Shown here: one piece after another, positions 21,819-30,932 of the stretch
Position numbering within the stretch: the first letter of the stretch is position 1
Layout: every line of letters starts with the position of its first letter
Assembly: GCA_964474045.1 (NCBI GenBank)
Contig: CAYYRC010000012.1
Span: 1 to 64,000, forward strand
Length of the DNA stretch: 64,000 bases
Reading direction: 5' to 3'
Origin: JACJWR01 sp964474045
GTDB lineage: Bacteria; Actinomycetota; Actinomycetes; S36-B12; UBA10799
Translations under genes and position numbers: made by a program
Notes under the pieces: generated by a model
What the model saw: only the letters and a program-made list of their open reading frames with translations
Databases searched by the model: none
Told to the model about the DNA's origin: nothing

Positions 21819-23093
21819 TCAGCGGGTCTCGGCGGTCGCCGGTCGGCGACCGATGACTGGCTCGACCATGGTGACGGCCAGGGCCGCCACCAGGAACCAG
21901 CCGACCACTGCCCCTCCCACCAACAGCGGGGCAGGCCCCAGATCCGACAGGCGGCCGCCCAGCGAGCCGCCGCTCAGCCACGCTGCCGCCACTCCCGCGG
22001 CACCCGCCAGCAGCGAGATGCGGATGCGGTCGACGAGCAATCGCCGCCAGGTCCCGCGCCGGGGCGCGACCCATGCCGCCACGATCCCCGCCAACAGGGG
22101 AGCGCCCAGCGCGAGGGTGTGCCACCACGCGTGGGCGGCGGGAATGGCGGCCAGCTGCGGCACGTCGGGCAGCGGCCCCACCCGAACGGCGAACGGGCTG
22201 ACGATCGTCCCCACACCCGCGGCCATACCGGGTCCGAGCAGGAACGACGCCGTCCAGATGGCCGCGGTGGGCAGGTAGATGAAGCTCAGCAGCGCGATCA
22301 TCACCGAGCCGGAGACGCCCGGCCTGATGTAGTCGAACATCTCGGCTGCGCGGTCGCCGTCGGCGAACACGGCAACGCCCAGCGCCAACAGCGCCAGCAC
22401 TCCCAGTGCGACAAGGCCCCAGAGTGCCGCCCGCAGATCGGCACCCACCCACACCGGCAACCGACGGGCCAGCGACTCCCAGGCCTCGCCGCCACGAGCC
22501 ACGGCGATGCCGAAGCCCAGGCCAAACACCGCAGCCGCGCTCAACGGCCCCCAGAGCAACGACACCGCGACCTCAGCCGATGCCGACAGCACCGAAAGCA
22601 CCATGGCGACGAGGGCATAGACCAGCACGCCGGAGATCAGGATCCGTCGCCGCGCGGGGCCGTCCGGAGCACCACCTCGACGCATGGCCGAGCGGCCGGC
22701 CGCGTAGGCAAGCGCCATCTGGCCTGCGGCGAGCAGCAGCGGTGGCAGCCAGATGACCTCGCCCCCCGCTTCGATCGGCGCCAGGTGCGCCGCGAGCCAG
22801 GCGATGCTCGCCATGTCGAACATCGACTCAAGGCTGGAGTGGTCCGCGGCGAACACCCAGCCGAACATCACCACGACGGTGTAGACGAAGAGCGAGCCCA
22901 GAGCGGCGGCCAGGGCCGTGACGGCGCCGTTGACCGCCGGCGGCGCGAGGACCTCGGAGTGGTGGCGGTGACGCCGCTGGCGCGAGTGGCCGGACACGTC
23001 CCCGCTGCGCAGGTCGATCGAACGGCGCCCCTCGCGGTTGGCGCGCGACTCCCGACGACCGGCGGGGCGGGTGGCGGCGGAACGCGACGACAT
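21819..23093 (-). CDS. perM: PerM-like cell-division membrane protein (DUF6350)
   Basis: 424 residues from the ATG at 23093. A charged N-terminus (to about residue 50) is followed by roughly nine to eleven hydrophobic helices. The sequence and the place between sucD and purN match PerM (Rv0955) of M. tuberculosis, which is linked to divisome stability and persistence; that role is known there, not shown here. A frame-compatible start at 23138 is rejected because it would lie inside the hairpin at 23117-23153. The gene leads into purN-purH, with a two-base gap. Confidence 0.8.
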   Translation of the reverse strand: MSSRSAATRPAGRRESRANREGRRSIDLRSGDVSGHSRQRRHRHHSEVLAPPAVNGAVTALAAALGSLFVYTVVVMFGWVFAADHSSLESMFDMASIAWLAAHLAPIEAGGEVIWLPPLLLAAGQMALAYAAGRSAMRRGGAPDGPARRRILISGVLVYALVAMVLSVLSASAEVAVSLLWGPLSAAAVFGLGFGIAVARGGEAWESLARRLPVWVGADLRAALWGLVALGVLALLALGVAVFADGDRAAEMFDYIRPGVSGSVMIALLSFIYLPTAAIWTASFLLGPGMAAGVGTIVSPFAVRVGPLPDVPQLAAIPAAHAWWHTLALGAPLLAGIVAAWVAPRRGTWRRLLVDRIRISLLAGAAGVAAAWLSGGSLGGRLSDLGPAPLLVGGAVVGWFLVAALAVTMVEPVIGRRPATAETR

Positions 23094-23116
23094 GCCCTGA
23101 TTGTGGCCGTCACGCC

Positions 23117-23153
23117 GACGGGCGGGGCTGCGCGACACGCAGCCCCGCCCGTC
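23117..23153 (-). terminator. Perfect 16-bp hairpin after sucD
   Basis: Stem arms 23117-23132 and 23138-23153 are exact reverse complements and GC-rich, with a five-base loop. It lies 32 bases past the sucD stop and 24 bases before the perM start. No T-run follows on the minus strand, so it may act as an L-shaped actinobacterial terminator or an mRNA stabiliser. Confidence 0.75.
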
Positions 23154-23184
23154 GGGGTTGATCAGACCTTGGCGGCCGAGCCGT

Positions 23185-24063
<879 letters not shown>

Positions 24064-24064
24064 G

Positions 24065-25243
24065 TCAGGCTCCTTGTGCCGCGAGTTGGGCGACCCGCCG
24101 GGCCGCGTCGTCCATGGTGTCCACCATCTCGATCAGATCGTGCTCGGCCTCCATGAGGATCGTGCGCCCGACCTCGGCGTTGTTGCCGTCGAGGCGCACG
24201 ACCAGGGGCTTGTCCGGCGTCTCGCCCCGGTCGGCGAGCAGCCCGAAGGCCTGGATGATGCCGGCGGCCACCGAGTCGCACGAGGTGATGCCGCCGAAGA
24301 CGTTGACGAACACCGACTTGACGGCCGGGTCGCCCAGGATGATCTCCAGGCCGTCGGCCATGACCTCGGCCGAGGCGCCGCCGCCGATGTCCAGGAAGTT
24401 CGCCGGCTTCACGCCGCCGAACTCCTCGCCTGCGTAGGCCACGACGTCCAGCGTGCTCATCACCAGGCCGGCGCCGTTGCCGATGATCCCGACCTCGCCG
24501 TCGAGCTTGACGTAGTTCAGCCCCTTGGCCTTTGCCTTGACCTCCAGCGGGTCGGTGGAGGCCTCGTCTGCGAGCTCGGCGTGGGCGGGGTGCCGGAAGT
24601 CCGCGTTCCCGTCCAGCGTGACCTTGCCGTCGAGCGCCAGAACCTCACCGGTTGGGGTCTTGACCAGCGGGTTCACCTCGACCAGCGTCGCGTCCTCCTC
24701 GACGAACACGTCCCACAGCTGCACCAGCAGCGCGGCGACGTCGTCGGCCACGTCGGCCGGGAAGTTGGCCTCGGCGACGATCTCGTCAGCCTTGGCCCGG
24801 TCGACGCCGGTCAGCGGGTCGATGGCCACCTTGGCAAGCGCCTCCGGCTTGGTGGCGGCGACCTCCTCGATGTCCATGCCGCCCTCGACGCTGGCCATCG
24901 CCAGGAAGTTGCGGTTGGCGCGGTCGACCAGGAAGGACACGTAGTACTCCTCGGCGATATCGCTCGCCGGGACGATGAGCACCTGCCGGACGATGTGGCC
25001 CTTGATGTCCAGGCCCAGGATCTGCTCGGCCTTTGCCTCGGCGTCGGCCGGGTCGCTGGCGAGCTTGACGCCGCCGGCCTTGCCGCGGCCGCCAGTCTTG
25101 ACCTGAGCCTTCACCACGACCGTGCCGCCGAAGTCCGCCGCTGCGTCCTTGGCGGCCGCCGGGTCGGTGACCACCACCCCGACCTGGGTCGCGACGTCGT
25201 GCGCCGCGAACATCTCCTTGGCCTGGTACTCGTACAGATCCAC
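24065..25243 (-). CDS. sucC: Succinyl-CoA ligase beta subunit
   Basis: 392 residues, GTG start. It begins DLYEYQAKEMFAAH and has the ATP-grasp features VVVKAQVKTGGRGKAGG and LVEVNPLVKT. The C-terminal part VNVFGGITSCDSVA and VVRLDGNNAEVG forms the interface with SucD. The upstream 177 bases separate it from the mutase small-subunit gene on the same strand and hold a short CCCCC/GGGGG hairpin around 25379-25391. It cannot be decided whether the mutase subunit is co-transcribed. Confidence 0.96.
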   Translation of the reverse strand: MDLYEYQAKEMFAAHDVATQVGVVVTDPAAAKDAAADFGGTVVVKAQVKTGGRGKAGGVKLASDPADAEAKAEQILGLDIKGHIVRQVLIVPASDIAEEYYVSFLVDRANRNFLAMASVEGGMDIEEVAATKPEALAKVAIDPLTGVDRAKADEIVAEANFPADVADDVAALLVQLWDVFVEEDATLVEVNPLVKTPTGEVLALDGKVTLDGNADFRHPAHAELADEASTDPLEVKAKAKGLNYVKLDGEVGIIGNGAGLVMSTLDVVAYAGEEFGGVKPANFLDIGGGASAEVMADGLEIILGDPAVKSVFVNVFGGITSCDSVAAGIIQAFGLLADRGETPDKPLVVRLDGNNAEVGRTILMEAEHDLIEMVDTMDDAARRVAQLAAQGA

Positions 25244-25420
25244 GGAATCTCCCTGTTCACTCCTCGACGCCCGAACGACCGGCGCATCGGCTCCGCGGGC
25301 GGGCGAGGAGATGTCCGCCGCATGGTGCCGGGCGATAACCGCCGCACCCTGGCTGAACCTTATCGGCGGAGCTCTCCACCCCCATGCGGGGGATGGACAA
25401 GGTGGCGCCCGGTGTTACTG

Positions 25421-25831
25421 CTAGGCCGCAGCTCCGGGCACCAGCGTGGTGTTCACCCAGTCGACGATGTCCTGCGTCCTGGTACCGGGGGTGAAGACGC
25501 GGGACACGCCCATCTCGGTCAGGAGCGGGATGTCGTCGTCGGGGATGATCCCGCCGCCGAAGACGATGATGTCGCTGGCGCCGCGCTCGCCGAGCAGGTC
25601 GATGACGCGCTTGAACAGCGTCATGTGCGCGCCGGACAGGACCGAGAGCCCGACCGCGTCCGCATCCTCCTGGATGGCGGTCTCGACGATCATCTCCGGC
25701 GTCTGGTGCAAGCCGGTGTAGATGACCTCGATACCGGCGTCTCGCAGCGCCCGCGCGACCACCTTGGCACCCCGGTCATGTCCGTCGAGCCCCGGCTTGG
25801 CCACCACCACGCGGACGGGGGAATCGGCCAT
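25421..25831 (-). CDS. Cobalamin-binding small subunit of methylmalonyl-CoA mutase
   Basis: 136 residues; ATG preceded by a strong GGAGGT at good spacing. The sequence VVVAKPGLDGHDRGAK carries the DxHxxG cobalamin ligand motif. GLSVLSGAH (SxL) and VFGGGIIPDDD (GG) complete the B12 domain. This is a free-standing version of the domain normally fused to the mutase C-terminus. It is the obvious partner of the domain-less large subunit at 5695-7275, 18 kb away. Its neighbour sucC makes metabolic sense, since succinyl-CoA is the mutase product. Confidence 0.92.
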   Translation of the reverse strand: MADSPVRVVVAKPGLDGHDRGAKVVARALRDAGIEVIYTGLHQTPEMIVETAIQEDADAVGLSVLSGAHMTLFKRVIDLLGERGASDIIVFGGGIIPDDDIPLLTEMGVSRVFTPGTRTQDIVDWVNTTLVPGAAA

Positions 25832-25997
25832 GGCGCACCTCCAGGTCGGCCGCCGGCAGCGGCGGAGCATCAACGACGCCCTCAGGATACCGACCTCGCC
25901 CCCGGGATCGGACGCCCGACCGCAGGCAGCGAGGATTCGGCCCGGAAACGCCGTGCTGCTCAGGAGTTGGACGCCGTTGTGGGCTAGTTTGGCCTTC

Positions 25998-27014
25998 GTG
26001 TCTGATGATGGTTACGCCGAGCTGGGCGATGAGGCCATGGGCGACGGCGTCGCCGAGGGCGCGCTGGCGCGCATGCTGTCCGGAGTGGGCTCGATGCGAG
26101 CCGCCGCCGGCAACGCGCGCCGCTCGCTGCTGACTCCCGCGGGTATCCGGGGCGCGGCTATCGAGGGCGCCTGGCTGAGCACACATGTGCTGCTCTATCC
26201 CCTCGGCCTCGTGGAGGAGCGCGCCATCGAGGCGCAGGAGCGGCACACCCTGGAGGGCCTGCCGCCCGTGCAGCGCGGGCTCCTCATCGGCGACGTCGAG
26301 GCCGCGGGGACGCCGATTATCCTGGTCCACGGGGTGGTGGACAACCACACGATCTTCTCGCTGCTGCGCCGCAGCCTCATGCGCCGGGGCTTCGGCCGCA
26401 CGATCTCGCTGAACTACTCGCCGCTGACCGACGACATCCGGCGCGTCGCCAAGAGACTCAACCGCACCATCGAGGCGGTGTGCCGCGAGACCGGGTACGA
26501 GCGCGTGCACGTCATCGGACACTCGATGGGCGGCCTCATCGCGCGCTACTACGTGCAGCGCCTGGGAGGCGATGCCCGCGTGCACACGCTGGTGACGCTC
26601 GGCACGCCGCATGAGGGCAGCGCCTACGCCAAGCTCGTCCCGCACAACGTGGCCCGCCAGCTCCGCCCCAACAGCGACATCGTGCAGGAGTTGCGGGAGC
26701 CTGCCCCGGGCTGCCGCACCCGCATCGTGGCCGTGTGGTCCGACCTCGACCAGATGATCGTGCCCAAGCGCAGCGCGCGGATCGTGCACGACGACCTCAA
26801 CGCCCGCAACGTCTTCGTGCGCGGAGTGGGCCACATGTCGCTGCCGCTCGACGGCCGCGTGGTGCACGAGATCGTCACCACGCTGGCCCACCTGGACTCC
26901 GACGGCACCACACTGGCGCCCGGCGCGACCTCGATCGCGTCCTCGACGGCCAAGCGCAACCCGCAGCCCAAGCCGGCACCCCGCACCTCGCCCCGCTCCG
27001 CCGCCGGGCGCTGA
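25998..27014 (+). CDS. Alpha/beta-hydrolase, lipase-like (GHSMGG)
   Basis: 338 residues from a GTG start. The frame is open further upstream, but that region is antisense to the mutase subunit gene. The hydrolase core starts with PIILVHGVVDNHTIF (oxyanion loop). The nucleophile serine lies in VIGHSMGGLIARYYVQRLGG, and VTLGTPHEGS is typical of triacylglycerol-lipase/esterase LipA-type proteins. Asp in AVWSDLDQMI and His in GVGHMSLPL complete a plausible triad. No signal peptide is seen. The C-terminal 40 residues are Pro/Ala/Ser-rich. Convergent with pcrA, with a seven-base gap. Confidence 0.86.
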   Translation: MSDDGYAELGDEAMGDGVAEGALARMLSGVGSMRAAAGNARRSLLTPAGIRGAAIEGAWLSTHVLLYPLGLVEERAIEAQERHTLEGLPPVQRGLLIGDVEAAGTPIILVHGVVDNHTIFSLLRRSLMRRGFGRTISLNYSPLTDDIRRVAKRLNRTIEAVCRETGYERVHVIGHSMGGLIARYYVQRLGGDARVHTLVTLGTPHEGSAYAKLVPHNVARQLRPNSDIVQELREPAPGCRTRIVAVWSDLDQMIVPKRSARIVHDDLNARNVFVRGVGHMSLPLDGRVVHEIVTTLAHLDSDGTTLAPGATSIASSTAKRNPQPKPAPRTSPRSAAGR

Positions 27015-27021
27015 CCCTGCC

Positions 27022-29268
27022 TCAGACCTTGGCAACGGGGGCGTAGCGCAGCAGCAACCGCTTGGTCCCCTCGACGTCGAAGTCGATGCTGGCCTCGGCG
27101 CGATCGCCCTGCCCGCTGGCCGTGACCACCGTTCCCAACCCGAACTTCGGGTGGCTCACGCGGTCGCCGGGCGTGAGCGACACGACCTCGACGGCGGCCC
27201 CTCCCCGACCCGCCGGGCGCGCTCCCGATCGCCAGGGAGCGGTGCGCGGGGCGGTGCCCGCTCCCCCCGACCCCTCCTCGCCACGCAGGTCGAGCACCTC
27301 CGGCGGGATTTCGGCCAGGAAGCGGCTGGGCGGGTTGGACATGGGCGCACCCCAGGACGAGCGCATGCGCGCCCGAGTCAGGTAGAGCCGCTCCCGCGCC
27401 CGGGTGATGCCCACATAGGCCAGCCTCCGCTCCTCCTCCAGCTCGCGCGGGTCGGCCAGCGACCGCGAGTGCGGGAAGACGGCATCCTCCATCCCCGCCA
27501 GGAAGACCACCGGGAACTCCAGCCCCTTCGCCGTGTGCAGGGTCATGAGGGTGACCACGCCGCCCTCAGCATCGGGCACGTCGTCGGAGTCCGACACCAA
27601 TGCCACCCGTTCCAGGAAGTCGTCCAGCCGCACGCCCGGGTCGCCAGCTTGCGCAGCCAACTCCCCAGTTGCGGCCTCCGCGTCAGCATCGAACTCGAAC
27701 CCGACCGACTCGAGCTCGGCCAGGTTCTCGGCCCGGGTCCCGTCCTGCGGGTCGTCGGAGTGCTGGAACTCGGCCAGCATCCCTGTCAGGTCGAGCACAG
27801 CGCGGACGACCGCCCCGACGCCTTCGCCGCCCTCGTTCACCGCTCGTAGATCCGCCAGCACATCCGTGAACGCCCGCACCGCCTTCAGCGCGCGGCCGCT
27901 CAGCCCCGGCACCTCCTCGGCCCGCTCCAGCGCGGCGCCGAAACTGATCCGCTCCCGCTGCGCGAAGGAGTCGACCTGCTCCTCGGTGCGGTCGCCGATA
28001 CCGCGCCGGGGAGTGTTGAGGATGCGCCGTATCGAGACGTCGTCGGCCGGGTTGACCAGCACCTTCAGGTAGGCCAGAGCGTCCTTGATCTCTTTCCGCT
28101 CGTAGAAGCGGGTGCCACCCACGACCTTGTAGGGCAGCCCGACGCGGATGAGCACCTCCTCCACGGCTCGGGACTGGGCGTTGGTGCGGTAGAACACCGC
28201 AACGTCGCTGGCGGCCACGCCATGGTCGTCGGACAGCCGGTCGATCTCGCCGGCGATGAACGCCGCCTCGGCTCGCTCGTCGTCCGCCACGTAGGACACC
28301 AGTCTCGCGCCGTCGCCGGCCGCGGTCCAGAGCTTCTTCGGCCGGCGCGACTCGTTGCGGGTGATGACGGCGTTGGCGGCCGTCAGGATGTTGCCCGTGG
28401 AGCGGTAGTTCTGCTCGAGCATGATGACTTCGGCGTTCGGGAAATCGCCCTCGAACTGCTCGATGTTGCGCAGGGTGGCACCCCGGAAGGCGTAGATCGA
28501 CTGGTCCGAGTCGCCCACGACGCACAGCGAGCCCGGTTGCACGCCGTCGGAGCCGTCGCCCACCAGTTCGCGCACCAGCACGTACTGGGCATGGTTGGTG
28601 TCCTGGTACTCATCCACCAGGATGTGGCGGAAGCGTCGGTGATAGTGCTCGGCCACATCCGGGAACATCTGCAGCAGGGCCACTGTGTGGTTGATGATGT
28701 CGTCGAAGTCCACCGCACCGGCTCGCAGCAGCCGCCCCTGGTAGTCGGCGTACACCTCGGCCAGCTCCAGCTCCGGCTTGGCCTGCGCCTGAGTGCGGAA
28801 GGTCTCGTAGTCGATCAGCTCGTTCTTGAGGTTCGAGATCCGAGCGGCCATCGCGCGCGGTGTGGTGCGCTTGGTGTCGATGCCGGCGTCGCGCATGACG
28901 AGCCCCAACAGCCGCTGGGAGTCGGCACTGTCGTAGATGGTGAACCCGGACGGCAGGCCCAGGTGCGCCGCCTGCGCGCGCAGGATGCGCACGCAGGCTG
29001 AGTGGAAGGTGCTCACGGTCATCGCCCGCGCGCGGGGGCCCACCAGTTCTGCGACCCGCTCGCGCATCTCGGCGGCGGCCTTGTTGGTGAAGGTGATCGC
29101 CAGGATCTCGCCGGGGCTGGCGCGACGGGTGGCGAGCAGGTGGGCGATCCGGCGGGTGAGGACCCTGGTCTTGCCGGAGCCCGCGCCGGCGACGATCAAC
29201 AGGGCCGGCGCCTCGCTCGTCACCGCGAGGAGTTGTTGGGGGTTGAGGTCGTCGAGTTGCTCGGGCAT
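27022..29268 (-). CDS. pcrA: ATP-dependent DNA helicase PcrA/UvrD1
   Basis: 748 residues. Superfamily 1A motifs are in order: Walker A AGAGSGKTRVLTRRIA, motif II VDEYQDTNHAQY, motif III GDSDQSIYAFRGA, motif IV LEQNYRST, motif V TLHTAKGLEFPVVFL and motif VI RRLAYVGITRARERLYL. The end (GDRVSHPKFGLGTV) is the RNA-polymerase-binding Tudor-like domain of PcrA/UvrD. It acts 3'-5' in repair and replication-fork maintenance. It sits close to sucCD, as in mycobacteria. Confidence 0.97.
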   Translation of the reverse strand: MPEQLDDLNPQQLLAVTSEAPALLIVAGAGSGKTRVLTRRIAHLLATRRASPGEILAITFTNKAAAEMRERVAELVGPRARAMTVSTFHSACVRILRAQAAHLGLPSGFTIYDSADSQRLLGLVMRDAGIDTKRTTPRAMAARISNLKNELIDYETFRTQAQAKPELELAEVYADYQGRLLRAGAVDFDDIINHTVALLQMFPDVAEHYHRRFRHILVDEYQDTNHAQYVLVRELVGDGSDGVQPGSLCVVGDSDQSIYAFRGATLRNIEQFEGDFPNAEVIMLEQNYRSTGNILTAANAVITRNESRRPKKLWTAAGDGARLVSYVADDERAEAAFIAGEIDRLSDDHGVAASDVAVFYRTNAQSRAVEEVLIRVGLPYKVVGGTRFYERKEIKDALAYLKVLVNPADDVSIRRILNTPRRGIGDRTEEQVDSFAQRERISFGAALERAEEVPGLSGRALKAVRAFTDVLADLRAVNEGGEGVGAVVRAVLDLTGMLAEFQHSDDPQDGTRAENLAELESVGFEFDADAEAATGELAAQAGDPGVRLDDFLERVALVSDSDDVPDAEGGVVTLMTLHTAKGLEFPVVFLAGMEDAVFPHSRSLADPRELEEERRLAYVGITRARERLYLTRARMRSSWGAPMSNPPSRFLAEIPPEVLDLRGEEGSGGAGTAPRTAPWRSGARPAGRGGAAVEVVSLTPGDRVSHPKFGLGTVVTASGQGDRAEASIDFDVEGTKRLLLRYAPVAKV

Positions 29269-29293
29269 ACGGTCTTCGACGCGGTCGCCGGCG

Positions 29294-29653
29294 TCAGTTC
29301 CAGAAGACTGCGATGACCACGTTCAGGATCGCCAGACCGCCGATGGCGCCCCAGATGCCGGTGCTGATGCTCGGCTTCTTGCGGTTGGCGAGGATCAGAC
29401 CCAGGATCACGAGCAGGATCACGAGCTTGACGGCGATCTTGGCGTTGTCCGGGTACTCGTCGGCGTTGCCGTCGGCCAGCGGGTAGGCCAGGCCGACCAG
29501 CGCGATCCCGGTGACCAACTGGGTCAGGGCACCGTGGAACATGGCGTTGTTCACGACCTTGTCGGTGTCCTTGATCTGCACCAGGAAGCCGCCGATGAGC
29601 GAGGCCAGGCCGAGGAAGTGCAGGACGACGAGGACGTGCTCCAGGAACTCCAT
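29294..29653 (-). CDS. Small four-helix membrane protein, unknown function
   Basis: 119 residues with four hydrophobic helices: VLVVLHFLGLASLIGGF, FHGALTQLVTGIALVGLAY, KLVILLVILGLILA and IWGAIGGLAILNVVIAVFW. The N-terminal MEFLEHVLVVLHFLG is typical of conserved actinobacterial integral membrane proteins of unknown role. The ATG at 29653 is the first start of the hydrophobic domain. Its stop is 25 bases upstream of the pcrA start on the same strand, so it may lead the pcrA transcript. Confidence 0.75.
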   Translation of the reverse strand: MEFLEHVLVVLHFLGLASLIGGFLVQIKDTDKVVNNAMFHGALTQLVTGIALVGLAYPLADGNADEYPDNAKIAVKLVILLVILGLILANRKKPSISTGIWGAIGGLAILNVVIAVFWN

Positions 29654-29767
29654 GGCAGGAACTCTAATGCGGAGCCCGATGCCGGCAAGGGGTCGGCTTG
29701 CCGCCGGCGCCCGTGGGCGGCGACACTGGCCGGGAGGCCGCAGTGACACCACGGGCGAGGAGCGAGC

Positions 29768-30913
29768 ATGAGAACCGCCTGGCGCGTCGCTGCCGCCCTG
29801 GTGGCGGGCCTGCTCATCGCGGCTGCGGCCTTCGTCGGCTGGCAGTCGTGGCAGACCGCGCGGCAGGTTGCGGCCTTCGCCCGCGCCCACAAAGCCTACG
29901 AATTCCCTCCCTACCTGCAGATCCTGGGCGCCACTCAGGACACGGTGACCTACCGTGACACCGACGGCGGTGCACCGCTGCCCGACTACATGGCCCTGCA
30001 CACATCGGTCGGCGGGTGGGCCGAGACCACGTCCCCCGTCGGCGCCTATCCGGTTCAACGCACCATCGAGCGACAGGCGGCGCCGCCGAGCCTTGCGGCC
30101 GGTCAGGAGGCCTGGGGCGATGTCACCTACTTCTACGCCGACCCCCGGCAGGGTCTGGGCCTGCCCTACACCGACGTCGACTACGGCGCCGCCGAGGCAT
30201 GGCTGGTCCCGGGCCAGCAGGGCAACCCGACCTGGATGATCTTCGTCCACGGGCTGGGCGGCGTGCGCGCGGAGGGCCTGCGCGCATTGTCGGTGGCCAA
30301 CGCGCAAGGCTGTACCTCGCTGCTCATCAGCTATCAGAACGACCAGGGCAGTGACGCGGGCAACGGCTACGTCCAGTTCGGCGCCGACGAATGGCACGAC
30401 CTCGAGCAGGCCGTGCGCTACGCGCTCGGCCATGGCGCCCAGAACGTCGTCCTAGTGGGCAACTCCCACGGTGGCGCGGTGACTCTTGGCTTTCTGGTCA
30501 ACTCCCGCCTCGTCGACAAGGTTTCCAGCGCCTTCCTGGACGATCCCGTCACCGACTTCGACGCCCTGCTGGCGCAGACGACCCTTCGCAACCGGCCGTC
30601 GTGGGCGCGCATGCTGGCGCGGCCGATCACGACCGCCACCATCGGCCTGGACTGGTCGGCCATCGACTACAACGCGCGCGCCGCCGAGGTCACGACGCCG
30701 ACAACCATCGTCGTGGGAGGCCAGGACCTGATCGTGCCGCCCGCGATCACTGCGGACTTCGCGGCTGCGGCCAACCGGGCCCATCCCGGCCTGGTCGATC
30801 TGCAGTTCTTCCCGAACGCCCCCCACACGGGTGAGTGGAATGCGGATCGCCCCCGGTTCGAGACGCTGCTCTCCGCGCGCTTGCAGGCCGCAATAGCTGG
30901 GGCGGGCAGCTGA
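29768..30913 (+). CDS. Membrane-anchored or secreted alpha/beta-hydrolase
   Basis: 381 residues; ATG with GAGGAG upstream. Residues 7-25 form a hydrophobic signal-anchor (VAAALVAGLLIAAAAFVGW) with no lipobox Cys. The hydrolase core has MIFVHGLGGVRAEGL and the nucleophile elbow VGNSHGGAVTLG. A late VVGGQDLIVPP offers the Asp and PNAPHTGEW the His. The substrate is unknown. It diverges from the small membrane protein gene and is followed 19 bases later by the cyclase gene. Confidence 0.82.
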   Translation: MRTAWRVAAALVAGLLIAAAAFVGWQSWQTARQVAAFARAHKAYEFPPYLQILGATQDTVTYRDTDGGAPLPDYMALHTSVGGWAETTSPVGAYPVQRTIERQAAPPSLAAGQEAWGDVTYFYADPRQGLGLPYTDVDYGAAEAWLVPGQQGNPTWMIFVHGLGGVRAEGLRALSVANAQGCTSLLISYQNDQGSDAGNGYVQFGADEWHDLEQAVRYALGHGAQNVVLVGNSHGGAVTLGFLVNSRLVDKVSSAFLDDPVTDFDALLAQTTLRNRPSWARMLARPITTATIGLDWSAIDYNARAAEVTTPTTIVVGGQDLIVPPAITADFAAAANRAHPGLVDLQFFPNAPHTGEWNADRPRFETLLSARLQAAIAGAGS

Positions 30914-30932
30914 ACAAACATCGCATAGGGTC

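Noticed and set aside
25379..25391. CCCCC/GGGGG hairpin between the B12 subunit gene and sucC as a terminator
   Set aside because: Stem of only five bases with no T-run; too weak to call.
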